A stretch of 64,000 nt of DNA from positions 1 to 64,000 of the forward strand of contig UQWI01000013.1 of NCBI GenBank assembly GCA_900544765.1, written 5' to 3'. This document shows, piece after piece, positions 52,355 through 61,269 of this stretch (its first letter is position 1; every line of letters starts with the position of its first letter). The notes under the pieces are model-generated. The model did no database searches and had not been told where the DNA came from. It saw only the letters and a list, made by a program, of their open reading frames with translations. Source of the stretch: an uncultured Eubacteriales bacterium. GTDB lineage: Bacteria; Bacillota; Clostridia; Oscillospirales; Oscillospiraceae. A program made the position numbers and the translations under genes.

Positions 52355-52840
52355 ATGGCTACCCTGGAAGAGAGGATTCAGCGACTTGAGGACATTCGTG
52401 AGTGCGAGCAGCTTCAGTACAAGTATGAGTATTATCTCGACCACAGCTATGACGGCGACGGCATTGCTTCGCTGTTCGTACCTGACGGGCTGTGGGAGAT
52501 AAAAGGCTGCGGCGGCACCGCAAAGGGCCATGAGGCCATTAAGCAGCACGCGAAGGACCTGGGCAAGGCCATACCCTGGGGCCAGCACAACATGATGACG
52601 CCTATGGTTGAGGTCTCCGAGGACGGCAAGACCGCCACGGGTACCTTCTGCCTCGTCTGCATGGTCACCATGATAGACAACGGCGTTGAAGATGCGTACA
52701 TCCTCGTCGGCAAGTACAGCAACAAGTACGTCAAAATAGACGGCAAGTGGCTCTTCACGGAACTTACAGGCGTCATCGATCAGACAGCCCCCTGGGACAA
52801 GGGCTGGGTAAAGGCCGCCATCACGAAGGAGAGCTGGTAA
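52355..52840 (+). CDS. SnoaL/NTF2-like protein, possible dehydratase (161 aa)
   Basis: Single cone-shaped SnoaL-like domain: LEDIRECEQLQYKYEYYLDH followed by a GIASLFVPDGLWEI strand, GTFCLVCMVTM and a C-terminal beta end. The same fold holds bile acid 7-alpha dehydratase BaiE and scytalone dehydratase. The N-terminal Tyr/Asp/His cluster (YLDHSYDGDG) may supply the general acid/base. GGAGGAC precedes the ATG. It ends 3 bases before the reductase start, so the two act together; a dehydration-then-reduction sequence is a reasonable inference, but the substrate is unknown. Confidence 0.75.
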   Translation: MATLEERIQRLEDIRECEQLQYKYEYYLDHSYDGDGIASLFVPDGLWEIKGCGGTAKGHEAIKQHAKDLGKAIPWGQHNMMTPMVEVSEDGKTATGTFCLVCMVTMIDNGVEDAYILVGKYSNKYVKIDGKWLFTELTGVIDQTAPWDKGWVKAAITKESW

Positions 52841-52843
52841 GCA

Positions 52844-54733
52844 ATGGCCTGCAAGTATCCTCTTCTGTTCAGCCCCTTCACATTCAGCGGGCTGACGCTC
52901 AAGAATCGCCTTGTCATGCCCTCAATGGGTACGAACTTTGCAAACCCCGACCACTCCGCGTCCGAAAAGCATTTCGCCTACATAGAGCGCCGGGCGCGCG
53001 GCGGCGTGGGGCTTATTATGATGGAATACGCCACAGTGGATGAGAGCGGCCTCTCCGCGCCCTTCCAGCTGGGCGTGTTCAGCGACAAGCACATACCCGG
53101 CATGAGCCGTCTCGCGGACATTGTGCACCGCTATGGCGCGAAGCTGGGATTCCAGCTCCAGCATGGCGGACTGCAGGCTCACGACGCTCCGTGCCAGCCC
53201 ATGGCTCCCTCCGCCATGGGCGACGCCCGTGAGATGACACGAGATGACATGGAGCTTGTTCGCGACGCCTTTGCCGCAGCGGCTGTGCGAGCCAAAAAAG
53301 CCGGGGCCGACCTCGTTGAGCTGCACGCGGCCCATGGCTACCTGCTCAACCAGTTCCTGTCACCGCACTACAACCACCGGGAGGACGAATACGGCGGTTC
53401 GCTTGAAAACCGCCTGCGCTTCCCGCTTGAGGCGTACCGCGCGGTGCGCGAAGCCGTAGGTGACGGCTATCCCGTAAACGTCCGCCTGAGCGGCGACGAG
53501 CACATCTCCGACGGCTGCACCGTTGCCGACAAGGTCGAGATAGCAAAGCGCTTTGCCGACGAGGGCGTGGACGCAATCCACGTCGCGGGCGGACTGATAG
53601 AGTCCATTCCATATGTCATAGCCCCGGTGGCCATCGAGTGCGGCTATAACGTTCCCGCAGCCGAGCAGATTAAGGCCGCCGTGGACGTACCCGTCATAGT
53701 TGTCGGCAAGCTGCACGACGGCGACTACGCGGAGAGCCTGCTCGCCGAAGGCAAGGATGACTTGATAGCAACGGGACGTGCTCTGATAGTTGACCCGGAT
53801 TACCCGAACAAGCTCTATTCGGGACGCGAGAACGAAATCCGCAAATGCCTCTACTGCCTGCAGCACTGCCTGGATATCCCGGCGGGGTGCGTGCAGAATC
53901 CGGACTTTGGATTTGAGGGCGTGCACGACTATTCCCCCTCGCGCCAGCCGAAGAAGGTGCTGGTAGTCGGCGGCGGACCGGCTGGTTTGGAAGCGGCCGT
54001 CACTGCTGCGCGCCGTGGTCACGGCGTCGTTCTCTGCGACAGCGGCGACAGGCTCGGCGGCAAGATAAACATCGCCTCCGTCCCACCCCACAAGGACAGG
54101 CTATATGAGCTCGTGCGCTGGCGTATAGGCGAGGTTGATAGCCTCGGCATAGACGTGTGGCTCAACACTGAGGTCACGCTCGAGCTGGTGCGTGAGATTA
54201 ATCCGCAGGCTGTTGTAATAGCCACGGGCGTGGAGCCGTTAAAACCGCCCATCCCCGGTGCGGAGAGCGCCGTCTTTGCCCGTGATGTTCTCAACGGCAG
54301 CGTCAAGGCTCACGGCGACGTCCTGATAATCGGCGGAGGCATGGTCGGCATGGAGACCGCGGAGTTCATCCGCCCTGACTGCGGTCGTGTGACAGTTGTC
54401 GAGATGACGGATACAATATGTTCGGATATGCCGGAGATTCCGCGCATACTCATGATGGAGCGCGCCGAAGGCAGCATAGAAATGCTTACCGGCTGCAGGG
54501 TAAAGGCGCTGTCCGGAGGGAATGTTACCGTGGAGCAAAATGGCACGGAGCGTGTCCTGCCAGGCTATGACATGGTGGTCATGGCTACGGGGTATAAGGC
54601 CTACGAGCCGCTCAGCGCAGCCATCAAATCCGCGCTGCCCAATATCGACGTGCATGTAGCAGGCGATGCGGTTGAGGCCAGAACTTCCTGGGAAGCCATA
54701 GGCGAGGGCTCTGCCGCCGGAAGAAGCATTTGA
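52844..54733 (+). CDS. NADH:flavin/[4Fe-4S] ene-reductase, third paralogue (629 aa)
   Basis: Same three-part architecture as the proteins at 2628 and 9448 (FMN barrel, FeS, FAD/NAD). The cluster cysteines are Cys335, Cys338, Cys342 and Cys349, spacing CX2CX3CX6C: the last loop is shorter than the X11 of the other two copies. VVGGGPAGLEAA (about 376) and IIGGGMVGMETA (about 497) bind the dinucleotides. Coupled to a SnoaL-like gene and under a TetR. Steroid, bile acid or flavonoid reduction are all known for the family; none can be chosen here. Confidence 0.88.
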   Translation: MACKYPLLFSPFTFSGLTLKNRLVMPSMGTNFANPDHSASEKHFAYIERRARGGVGLIMMEYATVDESGLSAPFQLGVFSDKHIPGMSRLADIVHRYGAKLGFQLQHGGLQAHDAPCQPMAPSAMGDAREMTRDDMELVRDAFAAAAVRAKKAGADLVELHAAHGYLLNQFLSPHYNHREDEYGGSLENRLRFPLEAYRAVREAVGDGYPVNVRLSGDEHISDGCTVADKVEIAKRFADEGVDAIHVAGGLIESIPYVIAPVAIECGYNVPAAEQIKAAVDVPVIVVGKLHDGDYAESLLAEGKDDLIATGRALIVDPDYPNKLYSGRENEIRKCLYCLQHCLDIPAGCVQNPDFGFEGVHDYSPSRQPKKVLVVGGGPAGLEAAVTAARRGHGVVLCDSGDRLGGKINIASVPPHKDRLYELVRWRIGEVDSLGIDVWLNTEVTLELVREINPQAVVIATGVEPLKPPIPGAESAVFARDVLNGSVKAHGDVLIIGGGMVGMETAEFIRPDCGRVTVVEMTDTICSDMPEIPRILMMERAEGSIEMLTGCRVKALSGGNVTVEQNGTERVLPGYDMVVMATGYKAYEPLSAAIKSALPNIDVHVAGDAVEARTSWEAIGEGSAAGRSI

Positions 54734-54738
54734 ATATG

Positions 54739-54768
54739 AAAAGGCCCGGAGTTTTCTCCGGACCTTTT
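54739..54768 (+). terminator. Terminator after the third ene-reductase
   Basis: AAAAGG(C)CCGGAG and CTCCGG(A)CCTTTT around TTTT, one internal mismatch. Confidence 0.8.
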
Positions 54769-54862
54769 CTGCATATGTAGCTCGTGTTTAATCCTGCCCT
54801 GCAAACGTTCCCTGTATGGAAACGACTGCTGCAAACTTATATTTTTTATAATGCCGCACGGC

Positions 54863-56324
54863 ATTTCTATCCACGTTCCCGTTTTGGGGAACGACGTTCA
54901 AACCTGCCTTTGCCATCCTCATCGTCACATTTCTATCCACGCTCCCCGCGAGGGGAGCGACCGCGTCGGCGATCGGTACGATATCGCCGGGCAGAGATTT
55001 CTATCCACGCTCCCCGCGAGGGGAGCGACAATAGTTATGACCGGTTGTATCATGTGACCACAAAATTTCTATCCACGCTCCCCGCGAGGGGAGCGACTAT
55101 TCTCGACATGATTAACGCCTAAGGAGGACGAATTTCTATCCACGCTCCCCGCGAGGGGAGCGACGCCCACAATCTCGCCCGTGTCATCGTAGCCCTGGAT
55201 TTCTATCCACGCTCCCCGCGAGGGGAGCGACTTTGGCTCCTGGACTGTTTAACACCGCATAGAGGGATTTCTATCCACGCTCCCCGCGAGGGGAGCGACA
55301 GTATCTCCGTGATGTGCTGCACTTATGAGGAGGAATTTCTATCCACGCTCCCCGCGAGGGGAGCGACGCCCGCCATTGCAATAACGGAGGCGATAGAGCA
55401 GGCATTTCTATCCACGCTCCCTGTGAGGGGAGCGACGACGTCGCTGGCTAATGCCGACACACAAGATATCATTTCTATCCACGCTCCCTGTGAGGGGAGC
55501 GACCGCCTGTACGATCTCGCGTGGGCTAACCCGGAGCTATTTCTATCCACGCTCCCTGTGAGGGGAGCGACGCGCGCAGCGTTTTCCCGCGCGCCGCAGC
55601 GCGCGGGATTTCTATCCACGCTCCCTGTGAGGGGAGCGACTGCGGAGATACTTAACGACGCGCTGCAAGCGCAATTTCTATCCACGCTCCCCGTGAGGGG
55701 AGCGACGCTGCGCACGGGGATGCTGCTCAACGAGCGAATTGATTTCTATCCACGCTCCCCGCGAGGGGAGCGACTTTTCCCCTCCGTCGTCAGTGCTGGG
55801 TCACGGAGAGATTTCTATCCACGCTCCCTGTGAGGGGAGCGACGCGCCGCAACGGCGTGGTAGTCCACCAGCCCTTGTATTTCTATCCACGCTCCCTGTG
55901 AGGGGAGCGACACCCGCAGCTAGAGTGGTTCGTCACCCTGACGTTATTTCTATCCACGCTCCCTGTGAGGGGAGCGACGCGCATAAAATCGGAACATTAT
56001 TCGCCCTCCCCAGGCTATTTCTATCCACGCTCCCTGTGAGGGGAGCGACGCTGCGGTGTGTAGTCGCGGTATTCGGTGCAAGTCATTTCTATCCACGCTC
56101 CCCGTGAGGGGAGCGACTGTATGCAATGACCACCTGCGCCCGGCCTTGTCCACATTTCTATCCACGCTCCCCGTGAGGGGAGCGACCCCCTGTGGGCGTT
56201 TCCAAGCCCCAGAAACTGGAAATTTCTATCCACGCTCCCCGTGAGGGGAGCGACACCGCACCATTATGTTTTTCTTTTGATACATATGGAGATTTCTATC
56301 CACGCTCCCCGTGAGGGGAGCGAC
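54863..56324 (-). CRISPR. Type I-C CRISPR array, 22 repeats and 21 spacers
   Basis: Repeats are 33 bases. On the plus strand they start ATTTCTATCCACGCTCC and end GGGGAGCGAC; type I-C repeats are read from the GTCGC end, so the transcript runs on the minus strand. Spacers are 33-36 bases. The first repeat (54863-54895) is degenerate, as expected for the leader-distal end. Three loop variants occur in blocks: CCGCG in repeats 2-8 and 14, CTGTG in 9-12 and 15-18, CCGTG in 13 and 19-22. All keep the stem (the C to T change allows a G-T pair). The newest repeats (19-22) share the last variant. Confidence 0.97.
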
Positions 56325-56484
56325 AGCAAATTGAGACAAATTGACGTCGCCAATTTGCAAACAAACTAGATACAACAAACAGCAAAGCCCGGAGCCGCGG
56401 CAAATAATTTGCTTATAATGGCGATTGCCGGGCCTCAAACCGGTGCGAAGCTGCCGGGCAACTCCTGAGCACTTGCTCTTCGCA
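56325..56484 (-). promoter_or_regulatory. CRISPR leader
   Basis: 160 bases of AT-richer DNA between the leader-proximal repeat and cas2, holding hairpins (CCCGGCAATCG region) but no open frame. Expected site of the array promoter and spacer integration; exact elements are not evident. Confidence 0.6.
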
Positions 56485-56775
56485 CTATAGAAGAAGGATG
56501 TCATCCTGAGCCCACTGCGGGCTTATGCCTATGTGCTCGACCTTGCTTTTGTAATTGCTGCCCAGCTGATAAAACCTCAGGCTGTCGTGCGCCGGGTCTA
56601 TCAATGAGACGAGCTTGTTCTTAAAAACGGCGTATTGCGCGGCGTCGAGTATGCACTCAAACACTGAATTCTGAACGCGCTGCCCGTAATCCACGCATGA
56701 CTTTGCAACTTTGCGCAGCCTGCGCCGGCCGGCGGCAGTCTCTGTATTTACGTCATAAGTGACTAAGACGAGCAT
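56485..56775 (-). CDS. cas2: CRISPR adaptation endonuclease Cas2 (96 aa)
   Basis: MLVLVTYDVNTETAAGRRRL with the ferredoxin-like start and metal Asp, then VQNSVFECILDAAQYAVFKN. Forms the adaptation complex with Cas1. ATG 56775 is 7 bases after the cas1 stop and the frame starting further upstream is cut off by it. The leader and array follow on the same strand. Confidence 0.95.
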   Translation of the reverse strand: MLVLVTYDVNTETAAGRRRLRKVAKSCVDYGQRVQNSVFECILDAAQYAVFKNKLVSLIDPAHDSLRFYQLGSNYKSKVEHIGISPQWAQDDILLL

Positions 56776-56782
56776 ACCGGCC

Positions 56783-57814
56783 TCACTTCCAGAAAAACGG
56801 CGGATAACGCTCCAGGTCGCCGCGCAATGTCCTGGCAAGCAGCAGCGCCTGCACATACGGCACGAGTCCCCACTGGACTTTCTCGCCCAAAAACGGGTGC
56901 GTTATGAACTCCTGGCGGCGTTTTTGCCATGCGCTCAAAAACACACGGCGGCCCTCATCAGTGAGCAGCACAGCGCCGTTTTCCTGGCTGCGGCAGTGCG
57001 AGGCGGTGAGTATCTTCTGATTCACGCAGGACAGGACGAACCTGTCCGCATATACGCACCTGAGCTCTTCCATGAGGTCGAGCGCCAGGCTTGCCCTGCC
57101 CGGCCTGGGCCTGTGCAGCAAACCAACGTAGGGGTCAAGCCCGACGCCATCAAGCGCCGCGGCGCAGTCGCGGGCCAGGAGGGAGTACGCAAAGCTCAGC
57201 AGAGCGTTTATGGGGTCTAGCGGCGGGCGGCGGCTGCGCCCGGTGAATGAGAACACGTCGCGCTGCTGCAGAATCAGGCTGTCGAAGCCGGAGAAATACC
57301 TCTGTGCCGCCTCGCCTTCTATACCAAGCAACTCGTCCGGCGTCTCGCACTCCTCGACGCGCACAAGGGCGGCGGCCAGCTGGGCGGACAGCTCCTTCAG
57401 GCGTTCGACCGGCACACGCATGGGGTGGTCCCTTGTGGCGCGTTCGAGTACCCAGCGGGCGTTATAGATTTTGCCCAGAATGAAGCCCTTGGCAAGACGA
57501 AGGCTCTCGTATGGGGAGTCAGACGCGCGGTACTGCGCCTGACGCAGCAGGACATTGCCGCGTTCCTCGCCTACAGTGCTTGCGAGGAACCTGCCTCGAG
57601 GTGTGAAAAAGGCCAGGTCGACGCCGCGTTTGGCGCAGGCGCCCATGAGCGCAGGGGAAGCGCCGGGGTAGGCAAAGGTGAGAATGCCCTCAAGCGTGTG
57701 CAGCGGGAAACGCGCGACCTCCTCGCGCTCGCGGCTGACGACCACGTTTTCGCCATCAAGGCTGAGGTAGCTGTCCTCGGTGAGGACAAAGAGCGTGTTC
57801 AACAGCTTTCTCAT
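56783..57814 (-). CDS. cas1: CRISPR integrase Cas1, type I-C (343 aa)
   Basis: MRKLLNTLFVLTEDSYLSLD starts the beta domain. Metal residues are Glu in GIEGEAAQRYFSGF (about 167), His in LLHRPRPGRASLALDLMEE (about 234) and Asp in that segment. Overlaps the cas4 stop by 4 bases. It inserts new spacers with Cas2 at the leader end. Confidence 0.95.
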   Translation of the reverse strand: MRKLLNTLFVLTEDSYLSLDGENVVVSREREEVARFPLHTLEGILTFAYPGASPALMGACAKRGVDLAFFTPRGRFLASTVGEERGNVLLRQAQYRASDSPYESLRLAKGFILGKIYNARWVLERATRDHPMRVPVERLKELSAQLAAALVRVEECETPDELLGIEGEAAQRYFSGFDSLILQQRDVFSFTGRSRRPPLDPINALLSFAYSLLARDCAAALDGVGLDPYVGLLHRPRPGRASLALDLMEELRCVYADRFVLSCVNQKILTASHCRSQENGAVLLTDEGRRVFLSAWQKRRQEFITHPFLGEKVQWGLVPYVQALLLARTLRGDLERYPPFFWK

Positions 57815-58482
57815 ATGCCACCCCCTACAGCTTCGTCGATGTGCTCGCGTACATATTTGCTGCTGTCGCCTCGCCTGTACAGGGACGGCAGGCAGAGCTC
57901 TTTCAAAGAGCAGGCATTGCAGTGCTTGCCGGGCTTTACCTTAGGCGTATAGCTGCGGCGAAAGTATTCGTTCATCTCTTGGGCCATGTCCGCGGCCTTG
58001 GCCCTGAGCTCGGGTGATATATCCACATACTCGCGGCGGCGAGACGAGGCATAGAATATGGCTCCGCGAGGCACGTCGCAGGAGAGCATTTCCTCGAGCG
58101 CCATGGCCTGGGCGCACAGCTGCAGCCTGTCCGCGTCATTTTCCTTGCTGGTGCCGTGTTTGTATTCTACAGGCATGGGCAGCCACTTACCCTCGCGGCC
58201 ATAGAGCTCCACGCCGTCCTCATCGGCGCGGAACTCCACCACGTCGCACTCGCCGCTCAGCCGCAGCCGGTGTGAGACTACTCGCATGCCGCGGATTATC
58301 AAAAGGCCGCCGCGCTTTTCGCTGAGCGTATCGTCGTGGGCGCGCTCATGCTCCAGCCGCCCTTCGGCGGTGCGGAGGTTTTCGCTCCACTGCTGCTCCA
58401 GATACACGAGCGCCCACTGCCTCCGGCAAAAGCTGAAGTGTTGTATGCCGGCGAGCTGCAAATAATCTTCACTCTCCGTCAT
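57811..58482 (-). CDS. cas4: Cas4 exonuclease, RecB family (223 aa)
   Basis: MTESEDYLQLAGIQHFSFCR starts with the first cluster Cys; the other three lie in HCNACSLKELC near residue 200, together a 4Fe-4S site. ECDVVEFRA (about 77) and VEYKHGTS (about 98) are the nuclease motifs. The start overlaps the cas7 stop. Trims and orients prespacers by their PAM. Confidence 0.93.
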   Translation of the reverse strand: MTESEDYLQLAGIQHFSFCRRQWALVYLEQQWSENLRTAEGRLEHERAHDDTLSEKRGGLLIIRGMRVVSHRLRLSGECDVVEFRADEDGVELYGREGKWLPMPVEYKHGTSKENDADRLQLCAQAMALEEMLSCDVPRGAIFYASSRRREYVDISPELRAKAADMAQEMNEYFRRSYTPKVKPGKHCNACSLKELCLPSLYRRGDSSKYVREHIDEAVGGGI

Positions 58483-59311
58483 AGACTTCCACCGCGAGGC
58501 CGGGGAGCGCTCCACAGGTTATGGTGTAGTCGTCTATGCTGCGGGGAGTGTCGGACGTGGCCTCTACTTTGAGCAGCCGGTGGACCTTGGCGGAGGAATA
58601 CTGGCCGTTTTTGCAGTTGTGCTTCCACCAGTAGAGCCGCAAAACCTCCATGCTGCCGTCCGGACGGGCGGAGGACACGTCGTTTTCAAAGAGCGAGACG
58701 AGGGCTTTCTTTATGACCTCGGCGTCCTCGTCGGAGAAGCCGGTCTTTTCGGCCAGCTGGCAGTTGATGCTGCCGAAGGTGGTGTACAGGCCGAAGTTTA
58801 CGCGGTGCTTCATGCCCATGGTGTCGCTGGACTTCTTGGCTGCGGGCTCGCTGTTGACGCTCTTGGTTATCTGTACGCTGTTGATTTCGATGGGGTCTAC
58901 ACTGAACGCGGGGTGGATGGACACAGGACCGCGCACGCCTACAGATACGCCGTCGTCTTTGCTGCCCTTGAAGGCGAACACCTGACCGAAGCTGCGAACG
59001 TCGAGCCAGGTCTCGCAGGCAATGCGCGCGTACTCGTCCTTGTCCTTGGTTTTGAGCTCCTTGACGGCCTCGGCGCGCTCTTTTAGTGAGTGGAAGCCGT
59101 CGGTGGCGCGGTCGTCGGACTGCACGAATACGCACTCGCCCATATCCATCATGCGGTTGCGAATCTTGCGCTTGAGGCAGACGTCGGATATCTCGCCGTG
59201 ACCGTCGTAGGTCTCGCGCGGGCGGTTGCCGTTGAGCGGATCGCCGTTGGGGTTGGCGTGGTTGACGGCGATGACGAGGGCAAAGTCTATCTTATTCTGA
59301 AGAGCTGACAT
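58469..59311 (-). CDS. cas7: Cas7 (Csd2) backbone subunit of type I-C Cascade (280 aa)
   Basis: MSALQNKIDFALVIAVNHANP followed by PLNGNRPRETYDGHGEISDVC: typical Csd2 with RRM-type core. AAGGAGG precedes ATG 59311; the frame to 59335 has no site. Multiple copies wrap the crRNA. The stop overlaps the cas4 start. Confidence 0.95.
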   Translation of the reverse strand: MSALQNKIDFALVIAVNHANPNGDPLNGNRPRETYDGHGEISDVCLKRKIRNRMMDMGECVFVQSDDRATDGFHSLKERAEAVKELKTKDKDEYARIACETWLDVRSFGQVFAFKGSKDDGVSVGVRGPVSIHPAFSVDPIEINSVQITKSVNSEPAAKKSSDTMGMKHRVNFGLYTTFGSINCQLAEKTGFSDEDAEVIKKALVSLFENDVSSARPDGSMEVLRLYWWKHNCKNGQYSSAKVHRLLKVEATSDTPRSIDDYTITCGALPGLAVEVYDGE

Positions 59312-59331
59312 TTTAATTATCCTCCTTATTT

Positions 59332-59736
59332 TCAAGCTTCGCTGCCGTCGTCGCCGGCGGCCTTGTCTTTCTTTGAGGTGAAGAAGTACTGTTTCTGGCT
59401 GGCGTAGCCCAGAAGATATAGCTCGTCGAGCGGCTTGTTGTTGTAGTCCTCGAACGGTATGCTGTCTATCAGCTCGAGCATTTTGTTGTAGGCATAGGTG
59501 CTCTGGCCGTTTTTGATGAGCCGGGAGACGTAGGGCGCGAGCTGCCGCTCCAGCTCCTTGCAGGACTTGGACGGGTGCTGGGTGAACGCCACCTCCATGC
59601 GCTGGGCGTTGGTGGGCCGGCGGTCGGCGGATTTGACGGCGCCGCTGTTCTCGGCGCAGAACTCTGTGTAGTCGGCGCAGGCCAGTATCCGCCCGAACAC
59701 ATAGCTGCGGCTGGGATAGCCCTCTTTCAAAGCCAT
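59332..59736 (-). CDS. cas11c: Cas11c small subunit from an internal start in cas8c (134 aa)
   Basis: Within the cas8c frame, AAGGAGG (59745-59751) lies 8 bases before an in-frame ATG at 59736, giving MALKEGYPSRSYVFGRILAC and the rest of the C-terminus. Type I-C systems are known to make Cas11 from a hidden internal start in this place, and the length fits. The strong ribosome site inside a coding region is otherwise unexplained. Confidence 0.8.
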   Translation of the reverse strand: MALKEGYPSRSYVFGRILACADYTEFCAENSGAVKSADRRPTNAQRMEVAFTQHPSKSCKELERQLAPYVSRLIKNGQSTYAYNKMLELIDSIPFEDYNNKPLDELYLLGYASQKQYFFTSKKDKAAGDDGSEA

Positions 59737-61269
59737 ATTGTAATCCTCCTTCAAGTTCCGGTTGTGGCAGCCGCGCACCAGTGCGCAGGCGATGCTCCTG
59801 ACCTTTTGAGCTTCATAGTATTCGTAGGCCGCCGAGTTTGATGCCCTGCGGGCGGCGGAGAGCATGATGTCCCGCGGCAGACACTTGCCTTCCGTGATGC
59901 AGGCCAGCAGGCGCTCAATGGTCTGGCTGACCAGCTTCTCATCCGCGTTTTCGCCGTAAGCGGCCTTGGCTATGTCGGCGGGCGAGGGTGCGCCGTAGAA
60001 TGAGACGCGGATGTACTTTTTCTTTCCGTCCTTCTCTGTATGTATCCTGCGGTAATTGTGCCGCCAGGCAAAGGTTTCGTGCCAGTCGAGCACGTTTTTG
60101 ATGAGCTGGGAGCCGTCCAGCTCGCGGTAGTACTTGACGGACATGCGCCCGGGCGTGGCGGAGTCGAGCACCATGACGCTTATCTTGGAGTACGATCCGA
60201 GCGCCGCCTTGTATCCGCTGGCGGCTTTGTTGAAGAGCTGCGCGAAGGCGGTCCTCGTCGTGTCAACCGTGACCTGTTCCTGACTCGAGACCGCCTCGGC
60301 GAGGTCGTCCTCGCCGGCAAAGTCAACCGAGTCCCAGGTGGGGGCCGGTACATCCTCGTTCTCGGTACCCCAGACGAGTATCGTCTGGCTGCCGTTGTAT
60401 ATGCCCTGCTTGCCGATGAGCCAGCGCAGGGCGCTGTGTGCCTTCTGCGTGGTCTCGTAGCCTATGTGCAGCGCCTGCTTTGCGTTGTCGAAGCGCTCGC
60501 CGCGGAAGGTGAAGTTGGCGGAGTCGTTGCTGGAGATCAGTTTCGCCTTGTCTCCGGCGTTGCGTATCTTATACGGGCTGAGCTGGGAGAGCGGCATTTT
60601 CCTGCCGGTCACGAAGCATGTACCCACGTCGCTGAACTGAGAGGTGTAGTAGTCAATCCAGCTTAGCTTCGTCTGCTCGTCCTCGTGGAGCCCTGTTCCG
60701 CCGACGCGCCAGCGGACGAAGCACTCGGTCTCGTCGGCAAGCAGCGGCGCTATTGCCGGGGCCTCGCCGCTGTATTTCTTCCAGTTGGTTACCAGCTTGC
60801 CGTCCTCGCCTGTGACAAGCACCCTGTAGTTCACCAGGTCTGAGATGAGAGTGCCGCTCTTGACATATGTAAGCACGGCCCGCAGCTTGCCGCTGCCGTA
60901 TTCGGAGTCACACCAGGCCTCAAGCTGGCTGACGTATTCGTTATATTTGCTGTCCTTACGGCCCCCAAAGGCCGGGTAGTCGGCTGCGACGTACTGCAGT
61001 TTGTCGGCGAGCGGATGCGGGATGAAGCCCGAGGTGCGGGAGCCGGACCTCTCTGTGCATGGTATGACGGTCGTGGCCTCGTCCGGCCTGAGCACGCGCG
61101 CGGACAGGAACTCGCCGCCGTCCGACAGGCTGACCTCAACCTGGGCCTTTTGAGTGGTATGTCCGACCGGCAGCAGCACCGGCGCTTCACGCTCTCTGCG
61201 GTAGGACGGTTTTCCGACCTCGCCGAGGTTTTTCTCATATACCTCATAGCAGCGCTCAATCCAGCCCAT
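59332..61269 (-). CDS. cas8c: Cas8c (Csd1), large subunit of type I-C Cascade (645 aa)
   Basis: Matches Csd1: LLPVGHTTQKAQVEVSLSDG (about residue 32), FIPHPLADKLQYVAADYP (about 86), CFVTGRKMPLSQLSPYKIR and LARD-like stretches to the C-terminal helical part. Recognises the PAM. Overlaps cas5 by 14 bases. Its last 135 codons also encode a separate Cas11c from an internal ATG. Confidence 0.93.
   Translation of the reverse strand: MGWIERCYEVYEKNLGEVGKPSYRREREAPVLLPVGHTTQKAQVEVSLSDGGEFLSARVLRPDEATTVIPCTERSGSRTSGFIPHPLADKLQYVAADYPAFGGRKDSKYNEYVSQLEAWCDSEYGSGKLRAVLTYVKSGTLISDLVNYRVLVTGEDGKLVTNWKKYSGEAPAIAPLLADETECFVRWRVGGTGLHEDEQTKLSWIDYYTSQFSDVGTCFVTGRKMPLSQLSPYKIRNAGDKAKLISSNDSANFTFRGERFDNAKQALHIGYETTQKAHSALRWLIGKQGIYNGSQTILVWGTENEDVPAPTWDSVDFAGEDDLAEAVSSQEQVTVDTTRTAFAQLFNKAASGYKAALGSYSKISVMVLDSATPGRMSVKYYRELDGSQLIKNVLDWHETFAWRHNYRRIHTEKDGKKKYIRVSFYGAPSPADIAKAAYGENADEKLVSQTIERLLACITEGKCLPRDIMLSAARRASNSAAYEYYEAQKVRSIACALVRGCHNRNLKEDYNMALKEGYPSRSYVFGRILACADYTEFCAENSGAVKSADRRPTNAQRMEVAFTQHPSKSCKELERQLAPYVSRLIKNGQSTYAYNKMLELIDSIPFEDYNNKPLDELYLLGYASQKQYFFTSKKDKAAGDDGSEA

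Noticed and set aside
55309..56107. Frames within the CRISPR array on both strands
   Set aside because: Repetitive translation of the repeat unit (FLSTLP.RGAT-like), clearly not proteins.
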